A DNA stretch of 64,000 nucleotides from Rehmannia glutinosa (GCA_016081115.2 CM071930.1:40399335-40463334), one strand, 5' to 3'. Positions 23,491-35,225 are shown, counted from the stretch's first letter. The notes: generated from the letters alone by a model not told the origin. Translations and numbers: made by a program.

Positions 23491-25380
23491 AACTTGATTG
23501 ATTCGTTACTTGATACCTATGATGAATAATACGAATTTTATGGAGTTGTTGTGCGTTCTACTTTTCATTACTCCCAGTTATGTTTTGTCTTGTTTTTGAA
23601 AGCGTTGACCGGGACGGTCAACAGTTTAAGTTTGGGGGTTTTTAATAGGTGTGAGTTTTGCATGTATTTTGGGGTTTAATTCGGGCTTTTATCGTTGTTA
23701 AACATGCAATTACTCATATGAAATGGTATATATTCGCTCTTTGTTGAAAAGGTATTACGCTTTGCTTGTTTTGTAGGAATTTAACGATATTTGGAGTGAT
23801 TTTGTGACAAATACGAGCATTGCGACATAGACTCATCAAGAATCGAGCGATTATACCCAATTGGAAACCAACTATATTGAGTCTAGAGTCATAATAATGA
23901 GTCGTGTGTCAAAAGAAGCATGGATGAGCAAACAACGAGGGGATTAATCTCAAGAAATGTCCAAATGCGTCTGGAATTTCCAGCACTGGCAGGGTTTAGT
24001 ATTTTGGCCATAACGCTGTTATTGGGCTGATTCAAGTGGCTATGGAAAGCTAAGAGAGAGGGCTACAACTCTTATGAAGACCCCAGACGCACGGGTAAAC
24101 CGTGCGCACCTGAAGGCACCTGAAGGTTTTGAGCATGTCTACGGCTACGAGCACGGGTAGCCTATGCGTGGGAGCACGACCCGTGCGTGGTTGGTAAAAA
24201 TCAGGAGAATGCCTATGGATTTGAGCACGGGTAGCCCGTGCATGGGAGCACGACCCGTGCGTCCTTGCAGAAAACTCCAAAATCTAACAGCACATTGACC
24301 TAGGCTTCTAAGGGGTATAAATACGACTTTTGGGGGCGCACACTAGGGGAGGAAAGGCTGGGAATACACCCAAGAACACAAGAAACACGTCAATTTCATC
24401 AAGGAAGATTCAAGGGAAGAATCGGGTCGACTCGAAGCTTGAGGATTGAAGATTAATCGAGAGATTATCCATTTCCCTAAGTTTTCTCATTCTTTGTGCT
24501 TTAATCTTTCATTTTAGCTCGTCATGAGTATGAACAATTTGTCTATTAGTTGTTTATTTGTAATGAGTAGCTAAACATCTTGTGATTTTTGGGTTTTGGA
24601 AGTAGATTAATTGAACTCTTGTTGAATACAAGATGAGCTTATTTGAGCACTTTGTGCCTATTCTTGCTTTATGCCAAGATGAAGTTATTGTTTTGAAGCC
24701 TATTTGTGTACTTTGTGCCTATTCTTGCTTTATCATTTGGTCTATAGTTGACATGTTTGATATATTGATTCATAATTCGAGAGATGAGCTTCAATATTTG
24801 ATTCTTGAGCACTTTGGCTAATGATTTAGCATGTTTGATATATTGATTCATAATTCGAGAGATGAGCTTCAATATTAGATCTTGAGTACTTGACATGAAT
24901 ATTTGCATGAATCGAGAGGTTTGTAGATATTTGTGAGGATATTTGATCTTTGGTGCATTTGGGAGTTGTATATCTATTGTTGAGTAGGGATGCTAGCATA
25001 GATATTTCAATCTACGTTTTATATACATCTCGAGAGAGGGGATAAAACATATGTGTGATCGTCTTATAGGTATATTGATAATAACTTTGGCTTTAATTAA
25101 ACCGGACAACAAGAGGAATATTAATTGAAACCATAACCCGGGAATCCATTTCATTCTGTTGATAATTCCATATTTATTTTCATCTTGTATCTGGTGGTTA
25201 TTCTTGTCTTTACTTCCACAACAATCATCCAATTTCGATCGTCTAAATAAAAATAAGACTATTTTGGTTCAATACTTAGCGCACTAATTTATTAGTCTCC
25301 GTGCATGGATACAACCTTGCTTACCCTATTCTATAAACTACACCGTACACTTGCAGTGAAGCTAAAAATAAGGCGAACAA
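23491..25380 (+). mobile_element. Athila-type PPT and 3' LTR (remnant)
   Basis: A ~150-bp internal stretch contains GGTCAACAGTTTAAGTTTGG, the polypurine tract seen at 8124-8142. The LTR follows at 23643-25380, from TAATAGGTGTGAG (TG changed to TA) to GGCGAACA. It shares order and ends with the Athila LTRs at 6575 and 17656 but is clearly diverged. It has a shorter GCACGGG section at 24085-24262 and ~30-45-bp repeated phrases at 24600-24880. No coding part remains. Confidence 0.82.
24600..24880 (+). repeat. Local duplication inside the Athila-type LTR
   Basis: Two pairs of near-identical phrases: CTTTGTGCCTATTCTTGCTT at ~24650 and ~24711, and ATGTTTGATATATTGATTCA at ~24753 and ~24831. They point to small tandem duplications within the LTR. 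Confidence 0.7.
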
Positions 25381-26226
25381 TGACATACATTATCTTAACA
25401 CACATACAATAAAGGGAAGCGAGGATATTTATGCATATACACTATGCATATAGAGTTGGAAAAATCAAGCCCGACCTATGCACCGGCCTGAGATTTGGGT
25501 CGGCCGGGGCGTGGATTTTAGGCCCAAAAACGCCGGGCCTATTTGGTTCGGGCCGACGGGCCGAATATCACGACTTTTTTGGCCCGACACAATTTTTTTT
25601 GTGCATATGGTATATATGGGTCGGCCAAGTCTAAATACAGAGCCAATACATGATATTAGGGTGGACCAATACACGAAAGTGGGGTGTGCCAGATAGAAAA
25701 CTAAAAAAAAATCATATAATCTGTTTTTCTTTTTTTAACGCTCGTGTGTTTTTTCTGTAGACTTTTTGACGTTATTTTTTCAAAGTTATTTCGAATATGC
25801 ATGTTTTAAGCATGTTTCAACCAATAAAATTTAAGTGAAACTAAAATTCTATATTCAAGGTTATACTCGAAATCCAATAAACAACCAAGGTTTAATCACA
25901 TAAATAACACATATTAATACTAAACACATTGAAAATAATATAAAAACGTCACAATTTTTAATTTTTTATCCAATGCATAGAAAAATCGAAAACATGGAAA
26001 CAACTAAAATACAATAAAACAACCAAGAAATATCATAAACGACATAAAAACAAATAAAAAATAACATAAGCAACATAATAAACACTAAAAGAACAAAGAA
26101 TAGCGTAAACATAGGTAAAAGGGTAAAAATTTGCAAACAAACGTATAAATATACAAAACTAAAAAGACAACAGCGTAAAAATATCCAAACGAAATTGGAA
26201 AGCGTAAAATATCCAAACGAAAGAAG
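25381..26226. other. Spacer with a GGCCCGA-rich patch
   Basis: No gene seen. 25460-25640 is unusually GC-rich with GGCCGGGGC, GGCCCAAA and GGGCCGACGGGCC, the subterminal style of some plant hAT-like elements, but I find no paired terminus. 25700-26220 is AT-rich; its minus-strand ORF is low-complexity hydrophobic and not credible. Confidence 0.4.
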
Positions 26227-26870
26227 GTATTTATTAGGGGTGGCAATTCGAGTCGTGTTCATGTTCTGGGGTTGTGTTGAGATACAATAATTACACAAAT
26301 TTGGCCAACCCAAACACGAATACCCATTTAATTATTAAGGTCAGATGGGTCAACTCGGACACAACCTATTTAATACACGGGTAACCCGAACACGACCCGA
26401 AATAACCTTTGTATTTTTCAAACTTGAATAAATCATCTATATATTTTGATTAAATGGGGATTTTAGGTTATATATATATAATATTAAAAACATAACGAAT
26501 TACAATCAAAATATGTAAATAATAATTTGGCTTGATGTAAGGCTTTTCAGATTAGGCATCCAAGGAACATGGACAAACTCCTAATAAGTTGCACTCCTAC
26601 AATATGTTAATATTTTAATAAAAAACACAATTAAGATTCTAGAGAAAACACAAACTTATGATGCAAATATTAACTAAAAGACAATTAATTAACTCATCAC
26701 CAAATACCAAAGTAGAATTTATTAGAATTGTTTTCTTCAAATTGGTTAAACGGGTTAAGTGGGTCATTTCGGATCAACCCGAAACTGATCCATTTATTAT
26801 TCGGGTTAAATGGTATAACACAATTATGACCCGAATAATAAATGGGTTGACCCTAACGCGCTTATATCGT

Positions 26871-27666
26871 TGTAGACACCTAAATTTACTGCCAAATATT
26901 TGCTAGTGTCAAAATCTTCAATCTTGGCCATCAAGGTAAGATCTTGCAAATAAGTAAATGATTTACCAATATTTTGGTAAATATATCAAGTCAAATCAAA
27001 TCAAATCTCAATCTTGTAATTATGACAAGATATTCAAGACAAATCATGATCGGCCAATCAAATCGCCCCATTTCATCCGGCAATTATGGAAAGAATTCTC
27101 ATCCTACACCTATAAATAGAGGCCCTCTTCATACTTCATTGACAAAAAATTCAAAGAGAAGAAATCCAAGCAAGAAGGCGGTGGAGGAAATTCTCTCAAG
27201 CCAAGAAGAAGAAATTCAAGGAGATCCACGGTGTTCAAAGCGAAATTCAAGGCGTTCATCGCGGAGTCCATTCAAATCACGACGTTTGATTCGGGAATAA
27301 GCTTTCAAGCCCTCGAGTTAATGTTATTGAAGTCAAACCATCTTGGAGGAAGATCTAAGAGTCAAACCCACCAAGAAGGTCTCAAGTTTAAAAATCAAAT
27401 ATCATCAAATATATCACGCTTGATTCGGGATTAAGCTCTCAAGCCCTCGAATTAACGTTATTCAAATTCAAGTTCAAGTTTGGAGAAGATCAAGCTGAAG
27501 AGTTCATCTCCAAATTCTCAAAAGTCCAGATATTATATTTTGGAAGAGAAGAATCAAAGGATTCATAGAGATTGTAACTCATATTTATTTCTTTTGATTC
27601 AATAAATTTCATTTGTATTACCTTTTTCTTGTTTACAATATTTGCAGACAAGAAATTTGTGTTACA
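26871..27666 (+). repeat. 5' LTR of the gag-only element
   Basis: 796 bp from TGTAGACACCTAAATTTACT to AGAAATTTGTGTTACA. Matches 29824-30129 plus 34035-34527. A TATA-like CCTATAAATAGAGG lies at about 27110. Confidence 0.92.
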
Positions 27667-27667
27667 A

Positions 27668-27690
27668 ATTTTGGCACGCCCGGTGGGACA
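27668..27690 (+). other. Primer binding site of the gag-only element
   Basis: TTTTGGCACGCCCGGTGGGA lies directly after the LTR. It is the TGGCACGCCCGGTGGGA-type site known from plant Gypsy elements; I do not assign the tRNA. Confidence 0.75.
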
Positions 27691-27735
27691 GTTTCTACCT
27701 CTCATCTCTTCTCTTCATAAAGTCCTCGAAGTATA

Positions 27736-28935
27736 ATGGTCAATCGCAAGGTGACAATAGTCAAAGCTGCTACATCAAACTCCTCAAACGCCACAAGTGG
27801 AAGTCTTAACGTCATATCCGAGAAATTGCAAGCACCTTCGGAGATCACTCCCTTCCCCAGAATTGCCGAGGATGAATCACTTCAGGGTAACACAAACAAA
27901 GATGTTGGAGATCTGAAGGATACGTCAGCTTCATCAACTCATCGCTCGGCGTCAAGTTACTCATTCACTTCAAACGTGGCGTCCGTCATGGTGACAAATG
28001 CTACAACTCTAGAGGAGCAAATTGCAAGCTTGACAAGGGCTATAGAGGGACTCACAAAGCATGTTCAAGATTGAGACTCCTAAATCATGAAGTTGATAGA
28101 AAAAGTAGATCAAGTTGATTCAAGTCGCGTGATGGGAAAACAAGTCGAAGCTCAAGATGATGTTGAAACGCCCACAAAGCAACAACCATGTGAAATTGAG
28201 AAGTCTCAAACTGTAGAGCTGCAAGTCTCGTCTGGCGAGATGATTCCAATTGACCAAGTGAAAGAATTCATTAAAGGAACTATCAAAGAAGAGTTCGATG
28301 AAAACTCCAAGTCAACTTCAGCTTATGTCAAACCATACACTTCGAGAATTGATAAATTGAAAATGCCGATTGGCTATCAACCTCCAAAATTCCAACAATT
28401 CGATGGTAAAGGCGGTTCCAGACAACACGTGGCTCACTTCGTTGAAACGTGCAATGACGCTGGGACATATGGAGATCACTTGGTGAAGCAATTTGTCCGA
28501 TCTTTGAAGGGAATTGCATTCGATTGGTACACCGACTTGGGGGCAAATTCAATTGACAGTTGGGAGCAGTTGGAACGAGAATTTCTCAACCATTTCTATA
28601 GCATACGGCAAACCGTTAGCATGATTGAACTCACAAATTCACGTCAGTTGAATGAAGAGTCTGTCATCGACTACATCAATCGTTGGAGAAACTTAAGCCT
28701 CAAGGGCAAAGATCAACTGTCAGAAGCTTCTGCAATTGAGATGTGCATCCAAGGAATGAATTGGGGTCTATGCTACATACTTCAAGGGATCAAGCCAAAA
28801 ACTTTTGAAGAATTAGCCATGCGTGCATATGCCATCGAGATAAGCATGAATGCCGATGAACAAAAATACTCAAGTAATATCGATGATGATGATGATGATG
28901 AAGTTGAGCCATCTTCAACCTCTCAATGCTCCTAG
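27736..28935 (+). pseudogene. Ty3/Gypsy gag (retrotransposon gag domain), two in-frame stops
   Basis: One frame of 400 codons from ATG 27736 to TAG 28933-28935, interrupted only by TGA 28072 and TAA 28081. The N-terminal part is Ser/Thr-rich and ends in TLEEQIASLTRAIEGLTKHV, probably a short coiled coil. The core gag domain is well preserved: MPIGYQPPKFQQFDGKGGSR, HVAHFVETCNDAGTYGDH, LVKQFVRSLKGIAFDWYTD and INRWRNLSLKGKD. The end is a GAT-repeat-coded Asp run (DDDDDDEVEP). No zinc knuckle is seen. The final stop lies inside the first unit of the downstream tandem array, so the array may have spread into the coding end. Confidence 0.9.
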
Positions 28936-29740
28936 ATACGAGCAGAAACTATCTAAAGATGTCAAATAAATTCTTCTCAAATGCTCCTTGATAAGAGCAT
29001 ACACTATCAATCACACTCCTTGGCATGAGCATAAAAGGTCTATATCCCAAGTTCAAGTGAATACTCCTTGATACGAGTATAAACTATCAATATATCTCAA
29101 ATCCGAATGAACACTTCTTGATACGAGTATAAACTATCAGCATATATCAAACTCAAGTGAATACTCCTTAATATGAGTATAAACTATTGTTATATCTCAA
29201 ATTCAAATAAAAACTCCTTGATACGAGTATAAACTATCAGTATATCTCAAATCCTAATGAGGACTCCTTGATACGAGTATAAACTATCGCATATATTAAA
29301 ACTCAGTGAATACTCCTTGATACGAGTATAAACTATCAATATGTCTGAAAATCAAATGAATACTCCTTGATACGAGTATAAACTATCAATATGTCTCAAA
29401 TTCAGATGCTTACTCCTTGATACGAGTATAAACTATCAATATGTCTCGAATTCCCATGATTACTCCTTGATACGAGTATAAACTATCAATATGTCTTAAA
29501 TTCAAATGCTTACTCCTTGATACGGGTATAAACTATTAATATGTCTCAAATTCAGATGCTTACTCCTTGATACGAGTATAAACTATCAATATGTCTCAAA
29601 TTCAAATGAAGGCTCCTTGATACGAGTATAAACTATCAATATCTCAAATGAAGACTCTTTGAAATGAGTATAAACTTTCAGCATGTCTCAAGTTCAAATG
29701 AATACTCTTTGCTATGAGTATAAACCATCTATGCATGTGC
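28925..29740 (+). repeat. 50-bp minisatellite between gag and the purine tract
   Basis: About 16-17 units whose core is CTCCTTGATACGAGTATAAA, repeating every 50 bp in the central part (starts 29413, 29463, 29513). The length is not a multiple of three, so it is not coding. A small dyad is kept: the first two units have GCTC...GAGC, most later ones ACTC...GAGT. Confidence 0.92.
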
Positions 29741-29807
29741 TTCAAATTGATCCCAAGTGAAACGATTTCGCGATTCATTCACTCCATGACATGTTGTCCG
29801 TGAACAA

Positions 29808-29823
29808 ATCGCGAGGGGGCATT
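29808..29823 (+). other. Polypurine tract of the gag-only element
   Basis: CGCGAGGGGGCATT directly precedes the 3' LTR start TGTAGACACC at 29824. Confidence 0.8.
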
Positions 29824-30129
29824 TGTAGACACCTAAATTTACTGCCAAATATTTGCTAGTGTCAAAATCTTTAATCTTGGCCATCAAGGTAAGATCTTGC
29901 AAATAAGTAAGTGATTTACCAATATTTTTGTAAATAGATCAAGTCAAATCAAATCAAATCTCAATCTTGTAATTATGATAAGATATGCAAGACAAATCAT
30001 GATCGGTCAATCAAATCGCCCCGTTTCATCCGGCAATTATGGCAAGAATTCTCATCCTACACCTATAAATAGAGGCCCTCTTCATACTTCATCGACAAAA
30101 ATTCAAAGAGAAGAAATCCAAGCAAGAAG

Positions 30130-30949
30130 TGTTGGGTAAATTTTCGGGAAAGGTTTCATTTTTAAAAATGGCCGAAGATTGTGTAAAGGCTTAGTCGAGG
30201 CTCATTAGATACGATCTCAAGACAAAAACGCCCGTATACTAGTGCTTACGATTCGGCGCTCGCCTCTAAGATACAACGACTTTAATTGATTCGGTTAGCG
30301 GACTCTCGGCGGGTAGCACGACCCGACTACACGGGCGTGCTCCTCCCGTGCACGGGCCGAAACATTTTCCTAGTTGAACTCTTTTAATTAATTACGAAAA
30401 TTAATTAAATCTATTTAATTAATTACAAAAATTAATTAAATATTTAATTTTTAAAGGTTTTTGGTCCAAAAAGAATAAGGGCCTTGAAGCCCAAGCCCGG
30501 CCCACGACCCACGACCCCGAACCCGGACGGGCCGGGCCGAGCCGAGCCGGCCGGCGGGCGCGCGCGCGTGTGTGCTTTGCCAAACCCACAAGCATGTAGG
30601 TCCTCTCCCCTTTAAAAACTTGGGTGCCCCCAAGGGCCCAAACCCATTTGTCCAACTTAGGATAAATAAAGTGTGCAAGTTTACCTCCTTTTTCCTATGT
30701 GGGATGGAGCATCTCTCCTCCCCCACATTTCCCATTTTCCATACCATTTATTTGTGTTAAGTGGCTAACTTCTAGCATTAATTTCGATTCACCCGGAATC
30801 GGTTTTGAGAAATTCCAAATGCTATTCTCATCTACTCTTTAGTAGAATTTTTTACAAATAATTTAATTCCATTTTTCACAAATGGAAACCACTTAATTAA
30901 TTGGTCAAAATCGGGTCAACACCCAATTTCTCAAAGACCAATTCCAACA
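30130..30949 (-). repeat. 3' LTR of the nested Copia element
   Basis: 820 bp. It lacks about 320-360 bp of the GC-rich middle present in the partner (33060-33425). GC-rich GGGCCGGGCCGAGCCGAG-like text at 30520-30560 is shared with the partner. Confidence 0.88.
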
Positions 30950-31492
30950 ATCCCCCATATGAATGAAATTAATGCATGCGTGTATGCGATTAAACTTGAA
31001 AGTCTCGCGAATCGTTATTGCATCGGATAGGTAGCTTGTGGCTTTGAACCTTCCTTAGTAAAGTACTATCGGATTTACTAGTCGCTTAGTGACGCGATGT
31101 CTTGAACTACTCGGCCGTTTGTGTAAACCAAGACAACAAGATTTACACAATAACAACTCTAACACTTGTTGTTCTCACGTTGTGTCCATTTCGCCCTGGA
31201 CCATATCTTAGATTCATAAGTGTTTCATTTGAAGCGGCCATTACTTCTCACTTATATAGGTGATCTCCTATTGAAGAGTATCTGCAATACTCCACCTTTC
31301 GGTATAGGAATCATTAAAAGTCTTAAACTTAACCTCACCACATTCAGCAGGTTTAAATACACTTGGATGTATCGAGAATGAGCTAACACATTTTCCAAGT
31401 GTTCAGCTGAACATTCATAACTTAGTTGTCCCATTGAACCAAGGTCTTGGGATCTCCAATTCACAAGGTTGGGTTACCGCTATGAACATTCT

Positions 31493-31800
31493 TTAAGTTG
31501 TGGATTTTAAACCCATTCCCCTTAACAGTTTATACAGCTGATCTTGATTAATGCCTTTCGTAAGCGGATCCGCAAGGTTTTCCTTTGACTTCACGTAGTC
31601 AACCGAAATAACCCGATTCGAAATCAACCGTTTATTGGTATTATGTCTCCGACAACAATGTCTAGACTTACCTCTTTCCTTTACACGAAATGACACCTTT
31701 AATAAATACAACATTTCATGATTTTAATGATCGTACCATCATTTATATCATAAATGCTAAATTTATTTCCTAGGTGCTTCAACTTTTTCCAAAGCACCCC
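31493..31800 (-). pseudogene. Copia RNase H C-terminus
   Basis: Minus frame 31714-31493 reads VKERGKSRHCCRRHNTNKRL, VISVDYVKSKENLADPLTKG and LYKLLRGMGLKSTT, the standard end of Copia pol, with its natural stop. Upstream to about 31800 the frame is broken. It lies directly before the purine tract and 3' LTR, as expected. Confidence 0.85.
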
Positions 31801-32199
31801 CACATTTCAAGGCAATCTCCTTTATGTGGGTTGCTTAAAAGTCAAGTTCCCCTTTCAACTTCCGTTATCTTTGTTTAACACAAAGTCACACAGTACTTTC
31901 ATGGCTCTTGGCCACTTTATTTTATTTTGTTAGAACATTGTCCCGACAATCCAGTTAGAATCTCGTTCTACCAGATTTCAGACCTTAGTTCAACAACTCT
32001 ATTTTTCTTTTGTGAAACCTTTGATGTTATCACATCTTTAGTAGGACTTCAGATTCAACTTTGTTACGGTGTCTGCCTTTACAACACTTTCGACAACACC
32101 TTATACAAATGGGTTTTCGGTGTTTACAACACTTTTGGCAACACCTTCTATTACATTTCAAAATGCAATAGAAACTCCACTGGTGTTCCACAAAGTATG

Positions 32200-32870
32200 A
32201 TCATACCCCCACATTTGCCGATTTCCATTCGGAATCCCGGTTGTCTTCCTCAATCCGAAGTCGAACTATCAAATCCTCAAGCCTCATATCCTTTCGCTTG
32301 TGCTTGAGATAGTTCTTAAAATCTTTCCACGATGGCGGCAATTTTTCGATAATTGCAGCCACTTGAAAGGACTCGTTGAGTCATCCCTTCAGACACTAAG
32401 TCGTGAATTATGATCTGAATTTCTTGCACTTGGCTAATCACCGTCTTGGTGTCAACCATCTTATAATCCAGAAATTTACCGACTACAAATTTCTTTGCAC
32501 CGCATCTTCTGTTTATATACTTTTTCTCCAAAGAGTCCCACAACTCTTTGACGTTTTTGAACGAACTATAGACGTTATACAAGGTATCGTCTAGTCCATT
32601 CAAAATATAATTCCGACAAAGGAAATCACTGTTATGCCAAGCATCCACAACGATTCTCCGTTCATTGTCGGATTCTTCATCACCAACGCCAGGGGGTTCC
32701 TCCTTCACGAAACGAGACAGCCCCAAGGTAGTCACGTAGAACATCATCTTCTGTTGCCATCTCTTGAAGTCGGCACCAGAGAACTTCGCCGGTTTCTCGC
32801 CATGAGCAGGAGCAGCAACCTTCGAAACTGGAGTGAACGATCCTGAAGCCATCGTCTTCAACAGAAACAA
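32200..32870 (-). pseudogene. Copia gag (UBN2/DUF4219 type) of the nested element
   Basis: ATG at 32855 (MASGSFTPVSKVAAPAHGEK). The frame continues through AKFSGADFKRWQQKMMFYVT, LFKEEPPGV-like text and NYILNGLDDTLYNVYSSFKN to WDSLEKKYINRRCGAKKFVV. After the frame ends at 32316, a shifted frame keeps gag text (YLKHKRKDMRLEDLIVRLRI) to about 32200. No zinc knuckle is recognisable, and beyond 32200 the sequence is scrambled and Cys/Lys-rich. The protein would be the particle-forming Gag. Confidence 0.87.
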
Positions 32871-32896
32871 GATAAAAAAAATTTTCGTCTTGCGAT

Positions 32897-34034
32897 TGTT
32901 GGGTAAATTTTCGGGAAAGGTTTCTGTTTTCAGAAAATGGCTGGAACATTGTGTAAAGGCTTAGTCGAGGCCTGTATTAGATACAGTCTCCGCAAGACGA
33001 AAACACCCCGTATACTAGTGCTTACGGTTCCGACGCTCGCCTCTAAGATACAACGACTTTAACAGTTCCGGTTAGCAGCACAGCAAAACCGGAACAACAG
33101 CGAACAAGACAAGTGTTTGGTTACTTTCAAGCTTTGAAGGAGGAAAATGGGCAAGATGCAAAATGCAATGCTCGATTTTATGTTTTCTGATTAATTTCGT
33201 TTATTCCGTATGTTTTTCAGTCACCAGGGATCGACTATTATAGGCTTTAGACGCCCCATATGGAAAGAACATGTCTTTTGGCTCGAAAAGACACCTTTTG
33301 CACTGAACAGACGCACCTGCGCAGGGGAGCACGGCCTAGACGCACGGGCGTGCGCCTGCCCGTGCGTGCAGGCTCAGACCTTCGGCACCCAGCACGACCC
33401 AGACGCACGGGCGTGTAGGCGCAGACTCTCGGCAGGTAGCACGACCCGACCGCACGGGCCGTGCTCCTGCCCGTGCGCGGGGCCGAAACATTTTCCCAGT
33501 TGAACTCTTTTAATTAATTACGAAAATTAATTAAATCTATTTAATTAATTACAAAAATTAATTAAATATTTAATTTTTAAAGGTTTTTGGTCCAAAAAGA
33601 ATAAGGGCCTCCAAGCCCAAGCCCAAGCCCAGGCCCACGACCCCGGACCCGGACCGGGCCGGGCCGTGCCGAGCCGAGCATGTAGGTTCTCTCCCCTTTA
33701 AAAACTTGGGTGCCCCCAAGGGCCCAAACCCATTTGTCCAACTTAGGATAAATAAAGTGTGCAACTTTACCTCCTTTTTCCTATGTGGGATGGAGCATCT
33801 CCTCCCCCTCATTTCCCATTTTCCATACCATTTATTTGTGTTAAGTGGCTAACTTCTAGCATTAATTTCTCATTCACCCGGAATCGGTTTTGAGAAATTC
33901 CAAATGCTATTCTCATCTACTCTCTTAGTAGAATTTTTTACAAATAATTTAATTCCATTTTTCACAAATGGAAACCACTTAATTAATTGGTCAAAATCGG
34001 GTCAACACCCAATTTTCAAAGACCAATTACAACA
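32897..34034 (-). repeat. 5' LTR of the nested Copia element
   Basis: 1,138 bp. Contains GCACGGG/CCCGTGC dyads at 33310-33485, the same motif as in the Athila LTRs, and GGGCCGGGCC-rich sequence at 33640-33680. Confidence 0.88.
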
Positions 34035-34589
34035 AGAAGGCGGTGGAGGAAATTCTCTCAAGCCAAGAAAAAGAAATTCAAGGAGATTCATGGTGTTCAA
34101 AACGAAATTCAAGGCGTTCATCGCGGAGTCCACTCGAATCACGACGTTTGATTTGGGAATAAGCTTTCAAGCCCTCGAGTTAATGTTATTGAAGTTAAAC
34201 CATCTTGGAGGAAGATCGAAGAGTCAAACCCACCAAGAAGGTCTCAAGTTTAAAAATCAAATATCATCAAATATATAACGCTTGATTCGGGATTAAGCTG
34301 TCAAGCCCTCGAATTAACGTTATTCAAATTCAAGTTCAAGTTTGGAGAAGATCAAGCTGAAGAGTTCATCTCCAAATTCTCAAATTCCAGATATTATATT
34401 TTCGAAGAGAAGAATCAGAGGATTCATAGAGATTGTAACTCATATTTTTTTCTTTTGATTCAATAAATTTCATTTGTATTACATTTTTCTTGTTTATAAT
34501 ATTTGCAGACAAGAAATTTATGTTACAATCGTATTAGATTTGGGTCGTATTTTCGTGTCGTGTCGGAAATTGTCACCCCTAATATTTAT

Positions 34590-35225
34590 GGGAATTTCTC
34601 GATGATACTCCCGTACCATAAGTTGCATCAACTGATTTGGTCCATTGATAGGCGCTTCAGACCACTAAACTCAGCTCCTATACTATTTTTGAGTAATCAT
34701 ATAATAACCAAGGGCTATAGTACAGTTGAATAATTACAAGGTAGAAAGTTTCAGTTTAATTAAGATACGACATATGTACAAATCTAAAAAGAAATCGTTT
34801 ATCAAATGTATAATTAATTATTGAGATGCAAAACGTACGTATTATGCTCATGAGTAGAATATACAGATAAAATACTGCAATTGACAAAGGGTATCTAATG
34901 ATAAGCCATGTGCTGAATAGGTTGACTACCGTACATATCAGTCCCTAACTATATGATTAGTGGGCATGTTATCACGTGCCCACTTGATTTCCTTGCAATT
35001 TTTATAATCTCACAAATCAATGCCCAATGAGAAGTTACAATTTTCAACTGACTTTATGTAGAAGCTGGATATTTTGTTGTTTAAATTTGATTTGGTCTTA
35101 TGCCAGTCAACATTTCTTTGTGATGAAGTGCATATTAAGATTAAATTGAACACAGGTAAAAATTCATACTAAATCTCAATCTGAAATTAAACAATCATTT
35201 TCAGGAATATATTTTATGACTTTTT
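34590..35225. other. AT-rich spacer with a segment resembling 41250-41325
   Basis: No gene seen. TTGACTACCGTACATATCAG at ~34921 and the following GTGGGCATGTTATCACGTGC recur in altered form at 41250-41325. Confidence 0.5.

Larger units (their letters stand above)
30130..34034 (-). mobile_element. Deleted Copia element nested in the gag-only element's 3' LTR
   Basis: LTRs at 30130-30949 and 32897-34034 begin TGTTGGGTAAATTTTCGGG on + and end CCAACA or TACAACA. The 5-bp flanks AGAAG are identical. Inside, on the minus strand, are a gag near the right LTR, the last piece of RNase H near the left LTR, and a purine tract (ATATGGGGGAT in element sense, 30950-30962). Protease, integrase and RT are deleted, leaving about 1.95 kb of interior. 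Confidence 0.9.
26871..34527 (+). mobile_element. Gag-only Ty3/Gypsy LTR element (TR-GAG type) nested in the hAT element
   Basis: Structure: 5' LTR 26871-27666, primer site, one gag frame, a 50-bp tandem array, a purine tract and a 3' LTR from 29824 to 34527, itself interrupted by a Copia element. The 5-bp flanks ATCGT (26866-26870 and 34528-34532) are identical. There is no trace of protease, RT or integrase, and the gag-to-PPT distance leaves no room for them, so it depends on enzymes supplied in trans. Confidence 0.9.
29824..34527 (+). repeat. 3' LTR of the gag-only element, interrupted
   Basis: First part 29824-30129, second part 34035-34527. Together they reproduce the 5' LTR, with AGAAG duplicated at the break (30125-30129 and 34035-34039). 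Differences from the 5' LTR are few. Confidence 0.9.
26235..34581. mobile_element. hAT-like non-autonomous element, split by an LTR element
   Basis: The left terminus TAGGGGTGGCAATTCGAGTC (26235) pairs with the right terminus, whose reverse complement is TAGGGGTGACAATTTCCGAC (ending 34581). The flanks GTATTTAT (26227-26234) and ATATTTAT (34582-34589) match in 7 of 8 bases, the 8-bp duplication expected for hAT. Subterminal CGGGTT/AACCCG repeats at 26330-26400 and 26745-26860 fit. Without the nested element it would be about 690 bp and noncoding. Confidence 0.85.

Noticed and set aside
23491..25380. An LTR flanked by both a PPT and a PBS-side leader, suggesting recombined tandem elements
   Set aside because: The supposed leader (CCGTACACTTGC...GGCGAACA) is the true LTR end, as shown by the complete LTR at 17656-19247. 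It is a simple PPT plus 3' LTR.
25966..26313. Hydrophobic 115-codon minus-strand ORF resembling a membrane protein
   Set aside because: It arises from AT-rich low-complexity DNA, with no homologous text and no gene context.
28925..29740. CRISPR-like regular repeat
   Set aside because: Units are contiguous 50-bp tandem copies without unique spacers, inside a plant retrotransposon.
31927..32307. 126-codon + strand ORF
   Set aside because: Antisense to the gag tail of the nested Copia element.
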